Shown here: piece after piece, positions 34,659 to 42,187 of the stretch
How positions within the stretch are numbered: position 1 is the first letter of the stretch
Layout of the letters: the number at the start of each line of letters is the position of its first letter
Assembly: GCF_000220175.1 (NCBI RefSeq)
Contig: NZ_AFPU01000001.1
Span: 1,523,512 to 1,587,511, forward strand
Origin: Nitrosarchaeum koreense MY1
GTDB taxonomy: Archaea > Thermoproteota > Nitrososphaeria > Nitrososphaerales > Nitrosopumilaceae
Length of the DNA: 64,000 nt
Direction of reading: 5' to 3'
Position numbers and translations under genes: made by a program
The notes under the pieces: model-generated
The model's database searches: none
What the model saw: only the letters and a program-made list of their open reading frames with translations
Told to the model about the DNA's origin: nothing

Positions 34659-35174
34659 ATGAAGCCTTTTGTTTTATGGATGACTGGTTTACCATGTTCT
34701 GGAAAGACTACTATTGTAAAAGAACTCCAAAAAGACATCCCAAATCTAGCTATGCTTGATGGAGATGAACTAAGAGAGTGGTTTTCCCCTAAAGATTTTT
34801 CCAAGGCAGGCAGAGATGAACACAACAAAAAAGTTGCACATCTAGCAAAATTATTGTTAAAACATGGGGTTCCCTCTGCAGTTTCTTTAGTTTCTCCATA
34901 CAAAGAAAATAGAGATAATGCACGAGAGATTATTAATTCAGGTGATCAATTTGCTGAATGTTACGTTAAATGTTCCCTTGAAAAATGTGAACAAAGAGAT
35001 GTCAAAGGAATGTATGCTAAAGCAAGAAAAGGAGAAATTAAGGGATTTACAGGAATTGATGATCCCTATGATGCTCCACAAAATCCGGATTTGCTAATAG
35101 ATACAGAACATGAACAATTGACTGATAGTACTAACAAAATAAAGGATTTTCTAAAGAAGAGAAATCTAATTTAG
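34659..35174 (+). CDS. cysC: Adenylylsulfate (APS) kinase
   Basis: 171 residues: Walker A WMTGLPCSGKTTIVKEL, LDGDELREWFSPKDFSKAGR (APS-binding DGDxxR motif), VSPYKENRDNAREII, and KGMYAKARKGEIKGFTGIDD typical of APS kinases. It makes PAPS from APS with ATP. It is convergent with the CysQ-like phosphatase gene, the stops overlapping by 9 bases, so PAPS synthesis and PAP breakdown lie side by side. Sulfate-activation genes continue at 53.1-55.0 kb. Confidence 0.93.
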   Translation: MKPFVLWMTGLPCSGKTTIVKELQKDIPNLAMLDGDELREWFSPKDFSKAGRDEHNKKVAHLAKLLLKHGVPSAVSLVSPYKENRDNAREIINSGDQFAECYVKCSLEKCEQRDVKGMYAKARKGEIKGFTGIDDPYDAPQNPDLLIDTEHEQLTDSTNKIKDFLKKRNLI

Positions 35175-35981
35175 TTTTTTAAATTCTTTAACAATTTGAT
35201 CATGAATTATTCCATTAGTTACTAAAATTCCATTTTTATGATTAACAATTTTGTTATTATATGTAATGTCATTTCCTGACATGTCAGTCATTTTTCCACC
35301 TGCTTCAGAAATTAAACAATAAGATGCAGCTGAATCCCATTCTTTCATTTTATCGGTTGTAGTTATGTATGCTTCAGCTTCTCCAGAACTAATTTTTCCT
35401 ACTTTTAACGAGCTTCCAATACTAGTGAAGTTTTTAATTCCTAATTTTTTGATAAACATTTTTTCTTTTTCTGAAAGATGATGTCTTGAACCAACTGCTT
35501 TGCATTTTGAGAGTTCTGATATTTTAGTAACTGATATTTCCTTCCACTTGCCTTCTGAAAATTTAAAAGCACCACATCCTTTTTGTGCTGCAAAAATTGT
35601 TTTTTCTGTTGGCCATCCTATAACGCCAATAATTGGTTTTTTATTTTTAATTAATGCAATCATAACTGTAAATTCTCCAGTTTTATCTATGAAATCAGAT
35701 GTACCATCAAGAGGATCAACTATCCAAATGATTTCTTCTGATAATCGTTTTTGATCATCTTTATCTTCCTCTGATAAAATTTTATGATTAGTTTTTGATA
35801 AAATAGTCTTAATGATCTCATTACTTTTTAAATCGGCTTCGGTAATCGGCGAGTCATCACTTTTTGTGAATGTTTCATATTTGCTTTTGTATATCTCTAA
35901 AATTGAATTTCCAGCTTCATATGCAGCTTCGATAGCCACATCTAATTCTGGCATTTTATCTAAAATTGGAATGTTTTTCAA
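35166..35981 (-). CDS. cysQ: CysQ-type 3'(2'),5'-bisphosphate nucleotidase / inositol monophosphatase family
   Basis: 271 residues with the Li+-sensitive phosphatase motifs: ILSEEDKDD (Glu metal ligand), IWIVDPLDGTSDFIDKTGEF (the DPxDGT metal motif), and C-terminal EWDSAASYCLISEAGGKMTD (the WDxAAxxxLxxEAGG motif). Such enzymes dephosphorylate PAP or related sugar phosphates. Location beside cysC favours PAP as the substrate. TTG 35981 is the likely start. Confidence 0.9.
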   Translation of the reverse strand: MKNIPILDKMPELDVAIEAAYEAGNSILEIYKSKYETFTKSDDSPITEADLKSNEIIKTILSKTNHKILSEEDKDDQKRLSEEIIWIVDPLDGTSDFIDKTGEFTVMIALIKNKKPIIGVIGWPTEKTIFAAQKGCGAFKFSEGKWKEISVTKISELSKCKAVGSRHHLSEKEKMFIKKLGIKNFTSIGSSLKVGKISSGEAEAYITTTDKMKEWDSAASYCLISEAGGKMTDMSGNDITYNNKIVNHKNGILVTNGIIHDQIVKEFKKLN

Positions 35982-35991
35982 TGGTTATTAC

Positions 35992-36207
35992 CTAGGTTGT
36001 TAATTCTGGTTTTAATGTCCAAACAACTCCTAGGACAATAAATGGAATTGACATTATTCCGATAATTCCAAGTATGATATTAAATTGAGATTCTGATACT
36101 TGTGGATTGTTTACAATCCAAGGTAATGGAAGTGTAATTACTACCCAAATTATTCCTAATAAAATAATTAATTTTGCTTTTTTCTTTCTATCTGACATCA
36201 TTTTCAT
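35992..36207 (-). CDS. Small membrane protein, two TM helices
   Basis: 71 residues with two hydrophobic helices (LIILLGIIWVVITLPLPWIV and IILGIIGIMSIPFIVLGVVW) between a basic N-terminus (KMMSDRKKKAK) and a short polar tail. No family. It lies 10 bases upstream of cysQ on the same strand, so cotranscription is plausible but no shared function is evident. Confidence 0.6.
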   Translation of the reverse strand: MKMMSDRKKKAKLIILLGIIWVVITLPLPWIVNNPQVSESQFNIILGIIGIMSIPFIVLGVVWTLKPELTT

Positions 36208-36240
36208 TACTCATTAAACAGTATTAAAGCCATGTGAATT

Positions 36241-36996
36241 TTATTTGATTGATTCTCCACCGTCAACTGCAAGAATTGCGCCTGTTGTCCATGCAGCATC
36301 ATCAGACGCAAAATATAAAATTGCTTTAGCTACTTCTTCTGGCTTACCTATTCTACCTATCGGGTGCTCGTTATCCATAAACTCTCTATCTTTTTGAGTT
36401 TTTAAAAATGGTTTTGTCATATCAGTATCTACAACACCAGGACAAATACAATTAACTCGAATTTTGTCTTTTGCATACTCTAATGCCCAACATTTTGTAA
36501 GAATAATTATTCCAGCTTTTGATGCTGAATATGCATCAGCATTAAATCCTTGGTAGGCTTTTAATCCTGCATCAGATGAAATATTAATTATTGATCCTGC
36601 TGTTTTTCGTAAATGAGGTATAGCTTCTTTTGTAAATCTAAACTGTCCTGTGAGATTCACATCTAATATTTCATTCCACTCTGATTCATTAATTTCATGC
36701 AACTGTTTTATTTTTGGGAATATTCCTGCATTATTTATCAAAATATCTAACTTGCCAAATTTTTTAATTGTTTGCTCTACAACTTTTTTGACATCATTTT
36801 CATTTCTAATATCTGCTACTATTCCTATTGTATTTGCAAGTTGACTAGTAGCTTTTTCTAATCGTTTTGAATCCTTTGCTGTTATCACTACTTTTGCACC
36901 ATTTTCCACAAAAATTTTTGCAGTAGCAAAACCAATACCTCTACTTCCGCCAGTAACAATAGCAACTTTTCCAGATAATTTCAATATTTTATTCAA
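36241..36996 (-). CDS. Short-chain dehydrogenase/reductase
   Basis: 251 residues, classical SDR: cofactor motif VAIVTGGSRGIGFATAKIF (TGxxxGIG) near residue 12, NNAG motif LINNAGIFPK near residue 87, catalytic Ser/Tyr/Lys in SIINISSDAGLKAYQGFNAD then AYSASKAG (YxxxK) near residue 158, and a C-terminal TTGAILAVDGGESIK. Similar to 3-ketoacyl-ACP reductases or glucose dehydrogenases; the substrate cannot be read from the sequence. Start TTG 36996. Confidence 0.9.
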   Translation of the reverse strand: MNKILKLSGKVAIVTGGSRGIGFATAKIFVENGAKVVITAKDSKRLEKATSQLANTIGIVADIRNENDVKKVVEQTIKKFGKLDILINNAGIFPKIKQLHEINESEWNEILDVNLTGQFRFTKEAIPHLRKTAGSIINISSDAGLKAYQGFNADAYSASKAGIIILTKCWALEYAKDKIRVNCICPGVVDTDMTKPFLKTQKDREFMDNEHPIGRIGKPEEVAKAILYFASDDAAWTTGAILAVDGGESIK

Positions 36997-37228
36997 TAAA
37001 TTTCATAATTTATAGCAGTATAAACTTTGAAAAAATTTTTTTTATAAATTTTAAAATTTGTTAATCATTAATCATACCAAATTTTATTTCAAGAGTTAAT
37101 TTGTCTTGTATTTTTTAAAATCTAAATGTTAAATTATTTTTTTTATATCTGAATTTCTAAAAAATCATTCTTATATAGATAAAAATCTTATAAAGTCTAT
37201 AAATTATTATAAATTTTTGTGTTAAATC
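36997..37228. other. AT-rich spacer without a gene
   Basis: About 230 bases of very AT-rich sequence between an SDR gene and a structured RNA candidate. No reading frame, tRNA or convincing repeat is seen; its 3' end holds the TATA-like promoter of the RNA. Confidence 0.5.
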
Positions 37229-37235
37229 TTAAATA
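37229..37235 (+). promoter_or_regulatory. TATA-like box before the structured RNA
   Basis: TTAAATA centred about 25 bases before the AATGCC element where the candidate RNA begins (37257). It supports plus-strand transcription of the RNA. Confidence 0.4.
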
Positions 37236-37256
37236 GTTAAAGTAACTATAAGAATT

Positions 37257-37390
37257 AATGCCGAAGGATATAATTCCTATCGACTAAAATTGCGTTGCCC
37301 CGCAGAACAGAAAAGGCATTCAGGCGTTTTAACGACCTGTCCACGAGAGGAAATCTCTCAGAGTTCTGCAGTAAAGGGGTAAACGCCTTT
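37257..37390 (+). ncRNA. Structured ncRNA candidate with pseudoknot potential
   Basis: Much more GC-rich than its surroundings and without a reading frame. Paired segments: GCGTTGCCCC (37292-37301) with GGGG and AACGC at 37376-37386; GCAGAAC (37302-37308) with GTTCTGC (37363-37369); CAGG with CCTG (37321, 37336); GAGAG with TCTCT around a GAAA loop (37345-37358); AGGA-TCCT hairpin near 37264. AATGCC (37257) can also pair with GGCATT (37315), which would cross the main stem as a pseudoknot. It overlaps the tail of the convergent gene by 2 bases. I could not match it to SRP, RNase P, H/ACA or a known riboswitch. Confidence 0.65.
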
Positions 37391-37817
37391 AATTTTCAAT
37401 AATATAGACTGATACCGAACCTAATTCATTCCCGTTTGGATTAATTTCAATTTGTATTTTTTGAGACGAAGAAATTGTAATTTCTTTTTGGCCATCATAA
37501 TCCCATGTATAATATTCAGATATTCCTGTTTGATGTAAAGTTCCATTTAACTTGAAATTTTCCGAAAAGTCATAATTTTCTCCTTTTAATAAAATATTTA
37601 GAGATTGAGGACTATCACCATTTGGAATAAATTTTAAAACATAATTTCCTTCATTTATTGTAAATGTATTAGAATAAATTCCATTTTTGTATAAACTAGG
37701 ATCCGCTAAAGTTACATGAAAAACTGTATTATTACTAATCTTATCAGAGGAATTAAAAGATAATCCTATAACAATTATGATAAAAATTATTGGAATTATA
37801 ATTAATATTTTATTCAT
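37389..37817 (-). CDS. Signal-anchored protein, unknown
   Basis: 142 residues with an N-terminal TM/signal segment (ILIIIPIIFIIIVIGLSF) and a beta-rich exported part (VFHVTLADPSLYKNGIYSN, NYVLKFIPNGDSPQ, KIQIEINPNGNELGSVSVYI). No Cys and no catalytic motif. Looks like an anchored surface protein. It lies 35 bases before TFB 2 on the same strand in the direction of transcription, so could be in its operon. Confidence 0.65.
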   Translation of the reverse strand: MNKILIIIPIIFIIIVIGLSFNSSDKISNNTVFHVTLADPSLYKNGIYSNTFTINEGNYVLKFIPNGDSPQSLNILLKGENYDFSENFKLNGTLHQTGISEYYTWDYDGQKEITISSSQKIQIEINPNGNELGSVSVYIIEN

Positions 37818-37852
37818 TTAATTTCAATAATCAAACCCATTATAAAAATAAA

Positions 37853-38764
37853 TTATAACTCCAACGCTTCTTTCAAACCTTTATATCTATTTCTGATTGT
37901 TACCTCTGTTACACCTGCAGAAACTGCAATATCTTTTTGAGTTTTATTTTCACCATTTATGACACAGGACAAATACAATGCAGCAGCAGCTAATCCCATC
38001 GGATCTTTTCCTGCAGAAAGTTCAATTTTTGCAGCTTGATCTAAAATTTCAACTGCTTTTCTTTTTGTTTTTTCAGACAAACCTGCAATGCTAGATATTC
38101 TTGATACACATTTAATAGGATTTACAACTGGCATTTTCAAATCTAATTCTCTTAGCAATAATCTATAACATCTTGCAATATCTTTTCTTTTGATATTAAT
38201 TCCGTTTGAAACATCAGTTAGTGTTCTAGGAGTTTCTGTATTTCTACATGCTGCATAAAGAGATGCTGCTATTAGACCTGGAATTGAACGTCCTCTAACT
38301 AGACCTTTGTCTAGAGCTTTTCTGTAAATATATGCAGTTTTTTCAATAACAGCATCAGATAATGCAAGTTTTGTTTTTAATCTATCTAATTCGCTAAATG
38401 CTTGTCTGAAATTTCTATCAGCTGGCTCATGAACCTGACTTCTATTATCCCATGTCCTAAGTCTTTCAATAGTACTCTTCATAGAAGCAGAAAGTGGTTT
38501 TCCTGTAGCATCTTTATTTACAGGATTAATGATTGTTGCAAGACCCATATCGTGCATAGCCAAAGAAGTAGGTGTACCTGTTCTAGTTCTGTTATCTCCT
38601 TCATCTTTGGAAAAAGCTCTCCATTCAGGTCCTTCTTGCTCAATTCTATCTGTAGCAACAAAGCCACATTTTGAGCAAAACATTTCACCTGTATTAGAAT
38701 CTGTTAAAAAAACTCCCTTGTTACAACGTTGACATCTGACTCCAGAACCAACACTTTTAGTCAT
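37853..38764 (-). CDS. tfb: Transcription initiation factor B (TFB), paralogue 2
   Basis: 303 residues: canonical zinc ribbon VRCQRCNKGVFLTDSNTGEM then FCSKCGFV (C-x2-C, C-x2-C), B-reader segment TRTGTPTSLAMHDMGLATII, and two cyclin repeats (about 115-200 and 210-300) with a C-terminal helix-turn-helix DIAVSAGVTEVTIRNRYKGL that contacts the BRE. Closer to the general TFB than paralogue 1. Thaumarchaea carry several TFBs, which may direct different promoter sets. Confidence 0.95.
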   Translation of the reverse strand: MTKSVGSGVRCQRCNKGVFLTDSNTGEMFCSKCGFVATDRIEQEGPEWRAFSKDEGDNRTRTGTPTSLAMHDMGLATIINPVNKDATGKPLSASMKSTIERLRTWDNRSQVHEPADRNFRQAFSELDRLKTKLALSDAVIEKTAYIYRKALDKGLVRGRSIPGLIAASLYAACRNTETPRTLTDVSNGINIKRKDIARCYRLLLRELDLKMPVVNPIKCVSRISSIAGLSEKTKRKAVEILDQAAKIELSAGKDPMGLAAAALYLSCVINGENKTQKDIAVSAGVTEVTIRNRYKGLKEALEL

Positions 38765-38847
38765 AAATTCAGAAATTCATCTTTATTCTATGCTTAAAAA
38801 GATTTGAAAAATTGGGTATTTTTTGTTAATTTAGCCGAAAAAAAATA

Positions 38848-38855
38848 TTTAAATA
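38848..38855 (+). promoter_or_regulatory. TATA box of the C2H2 mini-protein gene
   Basis: TTTAAATA, centred about 31 bases before ATG 38883, preceded by an A-rich element like a BRE. It implies a leader of only a few bases or none. Confidence 0.6.
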
Positions 38856-38882
38856 CAATTTTTTTATCCACACAAGCATATA

Positions 38883-38987
38883 ATGGTAAAATGTCCTCTA
38901 TGCGGAGAATCGCTAAACAGCAATTCTGTGATTCAAAATCACATACAAAAAATTCATCCACAAAGAGTATCTGTCCTAAATCTTTAG
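38883..38987 (+). CDS. 34-residue C2H2 zinc-finger protein
   Basis: A very short gene between TFB 2 and CdvB. The product begins MVKCPLCGESLNSNSVIQNH and continues IQKIHPQRVSVLNL. The spacing C-x2-C-x12-H-x4-H matches a single classical C2H2 finger and fills most of the protein. A TATA box at the right distance supports expression. Single C2H2 fingers in archaea bind DNA, RNA or protein partners; the target is unknown. Confidence 0.75.
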   Translation: MVKCPLCGESLNSNSVIQNHIQKIHPQRVSVLNL

Positions 38988-39075
38988 GTATGGCATACTC
39001 TTGTTAGTTATATTTTATTTACTGTTAAGCAATATTTACACCTGAAATTAAGTACAAACTATATGATCGAAACTA

Positions 39076-39714
39076 TTGTCAAACTTACAAAATAAATGGA
39101 ATAGGCAACAAAAACCTGGAATTACAGATAAAATTAGTGATGCCATTAATCCTAAAGGAGCTTTAAAACCAAAAATTCAAAACGGAATTAAAAAATTACA
39201 AGCACAAATTGCCAAACTTGATTCAATGCTTGTCAAATTAAATGAAAGAGATAGTAAACTTTTCAAAAGAATTGTTGAAGCAACTCAATCACATGATGTG
39301 AATACTAGTAGAGTTTTATCAAAAGAATTAGTTGAGGTAAGAAAAACTACAAAAATTCTAAGCAATGCCAGAATAGCATTAGAACAAATCGAATTAAGAT
39401 TAACAACTTATCATGATCTTGGCGACACAGTAGTTACTATCATGCCTACAATAGGTTTGATGAAAAATCTAAAATCTTCTCTTGTAAAATTCATGCCAAG
39501 TGCTGATAAAGAAATCACCCAGATGGCTCAAATGTTAGGTGGATTTATGACAGATAGTTTTTCAAGTGATGCTACATTTGGAATGGATGAAACAACTAGT
39601 TCTGAATCTGAAAAAATTCTACAAGAAGCTGCAGCAGTAGCTGAAAGTTCTGTTGGAACTAGATTGCCTTCAACACCTACAAATACTATGGCTTCAAAAA
39701 GTAATTTCTATTAA
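39076..39714 (+). CDS. cdvB: CdvB, ESCRT-III/Snf7-like cell-division protein
   Basis: 212 residues with the Snf7-type helical layout: basic first helices (GALKPKIQNGIKKLQAQIAK, LDSMLVKLNERDSKLFKRIV), helices 3-4 (VLSKELVEVRKTTKILSNAR, ALEQIELRLTTYHDLGDTVV) and an acidic C-terminal region (SESEKILQEAAAVAESSVGT). In archaea such proteins polymerise at the division site and are remodelled by CdvC. There is no CdvA or CdvC gene beside it. Start TTG 39076; no in-frame ATG is nearby. Convergent with a coiled-coil gene, overlapping 4 bases. Confidence 0.88.
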   Translation: MSNLQNKWNRQQKPGITDKISDAINPKGALKPKIQNGIKKLQAQIAKLDSMLVKLNERDSKLFKRIVEATQSHDVNTSRVLSKELVEVRKTTKILSNARIALEQIELRLTTYHDLGDTVVTIMPTIGLMKNLKSSLVKFMPSADKEITQMAQMLGGFMTDSFSSDATFGMDETTSSESEKILQEAAAVAESSVGTRLPSTPTNTMASKSNFY

Positions 39715-40184
39715 TTTTCTATAGATTCTCTGGATTCTTTAATTTTCTTAACTCTACTACCTTCATTATCAATTATCCTATCAATCCCTGCCAATCTATC
39801 TCTTAAATTATTGATAATTGAGCCTACTTCATCTGCTTCGTTTTCAACTTGTTGTCTTTTATGAGCTAATTCTTTAATTCCTTTATTTTCCTCTTCAATG
39901 TATTGACTTACTTTCTGTAATTTTTCCTTTAAATTTTTAATATCAACTGACTCTTCTTCAATATCTTTCTCTAAAACAGTTCGTTTATCCTTCAAATTTT
40001 TAATCATTAGACCTACATAATCAATAGCTTCTTCCAATTTGACACGCTTATCCATCAGTTCTACGATACCGATCTCTCCTACTGTTTCATTAGATGTACT
40101 CTCATTAGATTTCATACTTGTATGTTCTACAATTCTCTCTTCAGTAGATTCCCCGCCCTCATCTTTTTTAAATTTATCAAACAT
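39711..40184 (-). CDS. Coiled-coil protein of unknown function
   Basis: About 157 residues from ATG 40184 (MFDKFKKDEGGESTEE). Residues 40-157 are almost entirely heptad-like coiled coil (RVKLEEAIDYVGLMIKNLKD, KEKLQKVSQYIEEENKGIKE, IINNLRDRLAGIDRIIDNEG). No membrane segment. A TATA-like box (40209-40216) fits this start; the frame also opens at TTG 40202. Facing the CdvB gene tail to tail. It may be a cytoskeletal or division partner, but this is only positional inference. Confidence 0.7.
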   Translation of the reverse strand: MFDKFKKDEGGESTEERIVEHTSMKSNESTSNETVGEIGIVELMDKRVKLEEAIDYVGLMIKNLKDKRTVLEKDIEEESVDIKNLKEKLQKVSQYIEEENKGIKELAHKRQQVENEADEVGSIINNLRDRLAGIDRIIDNEGSRVKKIKESRESIEN

Positions 40185-40208
40185 TTTACCATCTATTTTC
40201 AAAATGGG

Positions 40209-40216
40209 AATAAAAA
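40209..40216 (-). promoter_or_regulatory. TATA-like box of the coiled-coil gene
   Basis: Minus-strand TTTTTATT centred about 28 bases before ATG 40184. It supports the shorter start. Confidence 0.4.
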
Positions 40217-40868
40217 GTTACTATGAATCTCAAAGCTGACCTAGTGAATGATTTTTTGTTCATTTAAAAAATTATGCTGATTCCATTAAAATCAAATTTC
40301 GATATTTACTTTATGTAATTTTTTAATAGAATAAGATACATGGTTTGAGAACTATATTGATACAAAGATCTGTAATTATTCGATAAATTGTATTTTCTAG
40401 ATATATCAAAGAAAGGTAGCTATTGCCTTATTATGGGTGATCTATCCTGATGACAGTCTGTTTTTGTTTAAAACATGAATTGATAAATACCCAATCTTTC
40501 ATTTTTTAATTGCATACATGTTTTTAATGAGTTTATCTTAAAAAACTCAATAATTCTTGTTATTGTGATTAATTTGTGCCAAAAACATGTTTCAGTACCC
40601 GTTCTTTATATATCAAAATTTGCCAAAAATCTCCAAAAACCCTAAAAATAATTGAAAACTATGGTAAAAAGAATTTTTTTTTGGAATTTTTAAAAAAATT
40701 AAATTTTTATATTAAATTATTAGGCATAAGAAAAATTGAAATTTTCACTGATTTTAGTAATTTTACCAAAAATTACTCATTTTATGGGATGAACTACCTG
40801 TTCCGCTTTGTGTTCCGCTTCAAAGTTTCAAAATGTTCCTCATTAACCAAGTAACTCTATACTAATCC
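40217..40868. other. 650-base intergenic region without a recognised gene
   Basis: AT-rich spacer between the coiled-coil gene and a winged-helix gene. One frame on the plus strand (40576-40854) stays open but its product is low-complexity (Lys/Phe/Asn-rich) and looks fortuitous. A short duplicated TTCCGCTT occurs near 40801-40822. Nothing else is recognised; a regulatory or untranslated RNA role cannot be excluded. Confidence 0.5.
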
Positions 40869-41156
40869 ATGTCAAAACAACAATACAGGTCCGAAATGGG
40901 CATAATGGGTGATATCCTTGACGTTACTGCCGATGGTGGTCGTTCTGGAGTCATTGTATCTGCAATATCTCGCAAAGCCAACCTATCTCACTACGCAGTA
41001 CTAGACAAATGTGAGAAACTGGTAGAAGCAGGCTTAGTCGAGTCAGTCAAAAACGACAGGAATAGAGTCTTCTTAATTACCGAAAAGGGACTTCAATTTT
41101 TCCAGGAATTCAAGAGATTCCAAGGACTTGTCGAAAGTATGAATTTGAGGTACTAG
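40869..41156 (+). CDS. Winged-helix transcription regulator
   Basis: 95 residues forming one winged HTH: GIMGDILDVTADGGRSGVIV, then ISRKANLSHYAVLDKCEKLV (recognition helix), GLVESVKNDRNRVFLITEKG (wing) and a C-terminal helix LQFFQEFKRFQGLVE that may dimerise. Similar small MarR/ArsR-type regulators are numerous in thaumarchaea. It is the first gene of a run with a membrane-bound wHTH protein and a secreted coiled-coil protein (2-base spacer, then 4-base overlap). Confidence 0.88.
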   Translation: MSKQQYRSEMGIMGDILDVTADGGRSGVIVSAISRKANLSHYAVLDKCEKLVEAGLVESVKNDRNRVFLITEKGLQFFQEFKRFQGLVESMNLRY

Positions 41157-41158
41157 CC

Positions 41159-42187
41159 ATGAACCCAGAATTGGAGCTGACTCCCATAGAAGAGTCTATT
41201 CGAGAAGATGGAATGCTTTTTGTAAGGACTGATAGTATCCTCGAAACAATGGTTAAGATGCCTTTGATAGTTGCTGGCTTAATTATTGCTATAATCGTGA
41301 TGCCTATTCAGACCTCATTCAGCTCTACTCGAACTCTTGAACTTATCATTTATTCAGATGGTTCTACACATATATCAAGACAAATAGATGTAGATCCATT
41401 AGAGCCTGACTTTGAGCTTGATCTATTTGGTCAATCAATAGATAATTTTGTTGCAATAGGTGATACTGGATTTTTACTATCCGAAGAAATAATCGGTAAT
41501 AAAGCAATCATAGACAAATTTGGATCTGCAAGTATAACAATTGATTATGATGTTCATGATTTAATTTCCAAAGAGGGTCGAGTTTGGACATTCTCATTTA
41601 ATTCCCCATCTGATTACACTTTACTAATGCCAAAAAATTCTGTTATAGTTGGAATGAGTGGTTTACCAACCAATATGGAAATAGTAGATGACCAACCAAA
41701 ACTTGAACTTTCTGCAGGATTATCAGAAATAAACTATATCTTTTCATCCGTAAATCCTACTCCAAATCCAACAATTCCAAATGAATCATCATTTAGTTCT
41801 TTTACAGCTGCAATTATTGCCGGTCCAATTATAGCAGCAATTACTGCCACAGTAATTATCCTAAAAAGAAAACAATCAAAATCTTCTACATTCATAACAC
41901 AATCAGAACCTATTCCTGAAAAACAATCAGAATCTACACTTGTTGATACAGAAACTATATTCAATTTTAGACCTGAAATGCGAGAAGATGATAAAGAAAT
42001 TATAAAATTCATTTCTGATAATGGAGGTCAGGCATTGGAAAGTGAATTAAGAAAGAAATTTCTTCAACCAAGAACTACTATGTGGAGAGCTGTAAAAAGA
42101 TTAGAACGATTAGGTGTCATTGAAATTGATAAAAAAGATTTACAAAATTTAGTAAAACTGAAAAAAGAATTGGAGGAAGAAAAATGA
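41159..42187 (+). CDS. Membrane protein with extracytoplasmic domain and cytoplasmic winged helix
   Basis: 342 residues. A TM helix at about 32-52 (VKMPLIVAGLIIAIIVMPIQ) is followed by an extracytoplasmic beta domain (about 60-215) and a second TM helix (AAIIAGPIIAAITATVIILK, about 220-240). A polar linker leads to a C-terminal winged HTH (EIIKFISDNGGQALESELRK then TTMWRAVKRLERLGVIEIDK). The topology suggests a transmembrane one-component regulator sensing outside and binding DNA inside. It overlaps the next gene by 4 bases (ATGA), implying coexpression with the secreted coiled-coil protein. Confidence 0.85.
   Translation: MNPELELTPIEESIREDGMLFVRTDSILETMVKMPLIVAGLIIAIIVMPIQTSFSSTRTLELIIYSDGSTHISRQIDVDPLEPDFELDLFGQSIDNFVAIGDTGFLLSEEIIGNKAIIDKFGSASITIDYDVHDLISKEGRVWTFSFNSPSDYTLLMPKNSVIVGMSGLPTNMEIVDDQPKLELSAGLSEINYIFSSVNPTPNPTIPNESSFSSFTAAIIAGPIIAAITATVIILKRKQSKSSTFITQSEPIPEKQSESTLVDTETIFNFRPEMREDDKEIIKFISDNGGQALESELRKKFLQPRTTMWRAVKRLERLGVIEIDKKDLQNLVKLKKELEEEK

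Noticed and set aside
37257-37390. Identity of the structured RNA as SRP RNA, RNase P RNA or a riboswitch
   Set aside because: It lacks the SRP helix 8 core and is far too short for RNase P RNA. The next plus-strand gene is more than 1 kb away, so a riboswitch is unlikely.
40430-40465. Possible box C/D guide RNA (TGATCTATCCTGATGACAG)
   Set aside because: The box-like elements are too close together to leave a 10-12 base guide, and no flanking stem is seen.
40576-40854. Open frame of about 92 codons in the 650-base intergenic region
   Set aside because: The product is low-complexity, rich in Lys/Phe/Asn, starts at TTG and shows no domain; typical of chance frames in AT-rich DNA.
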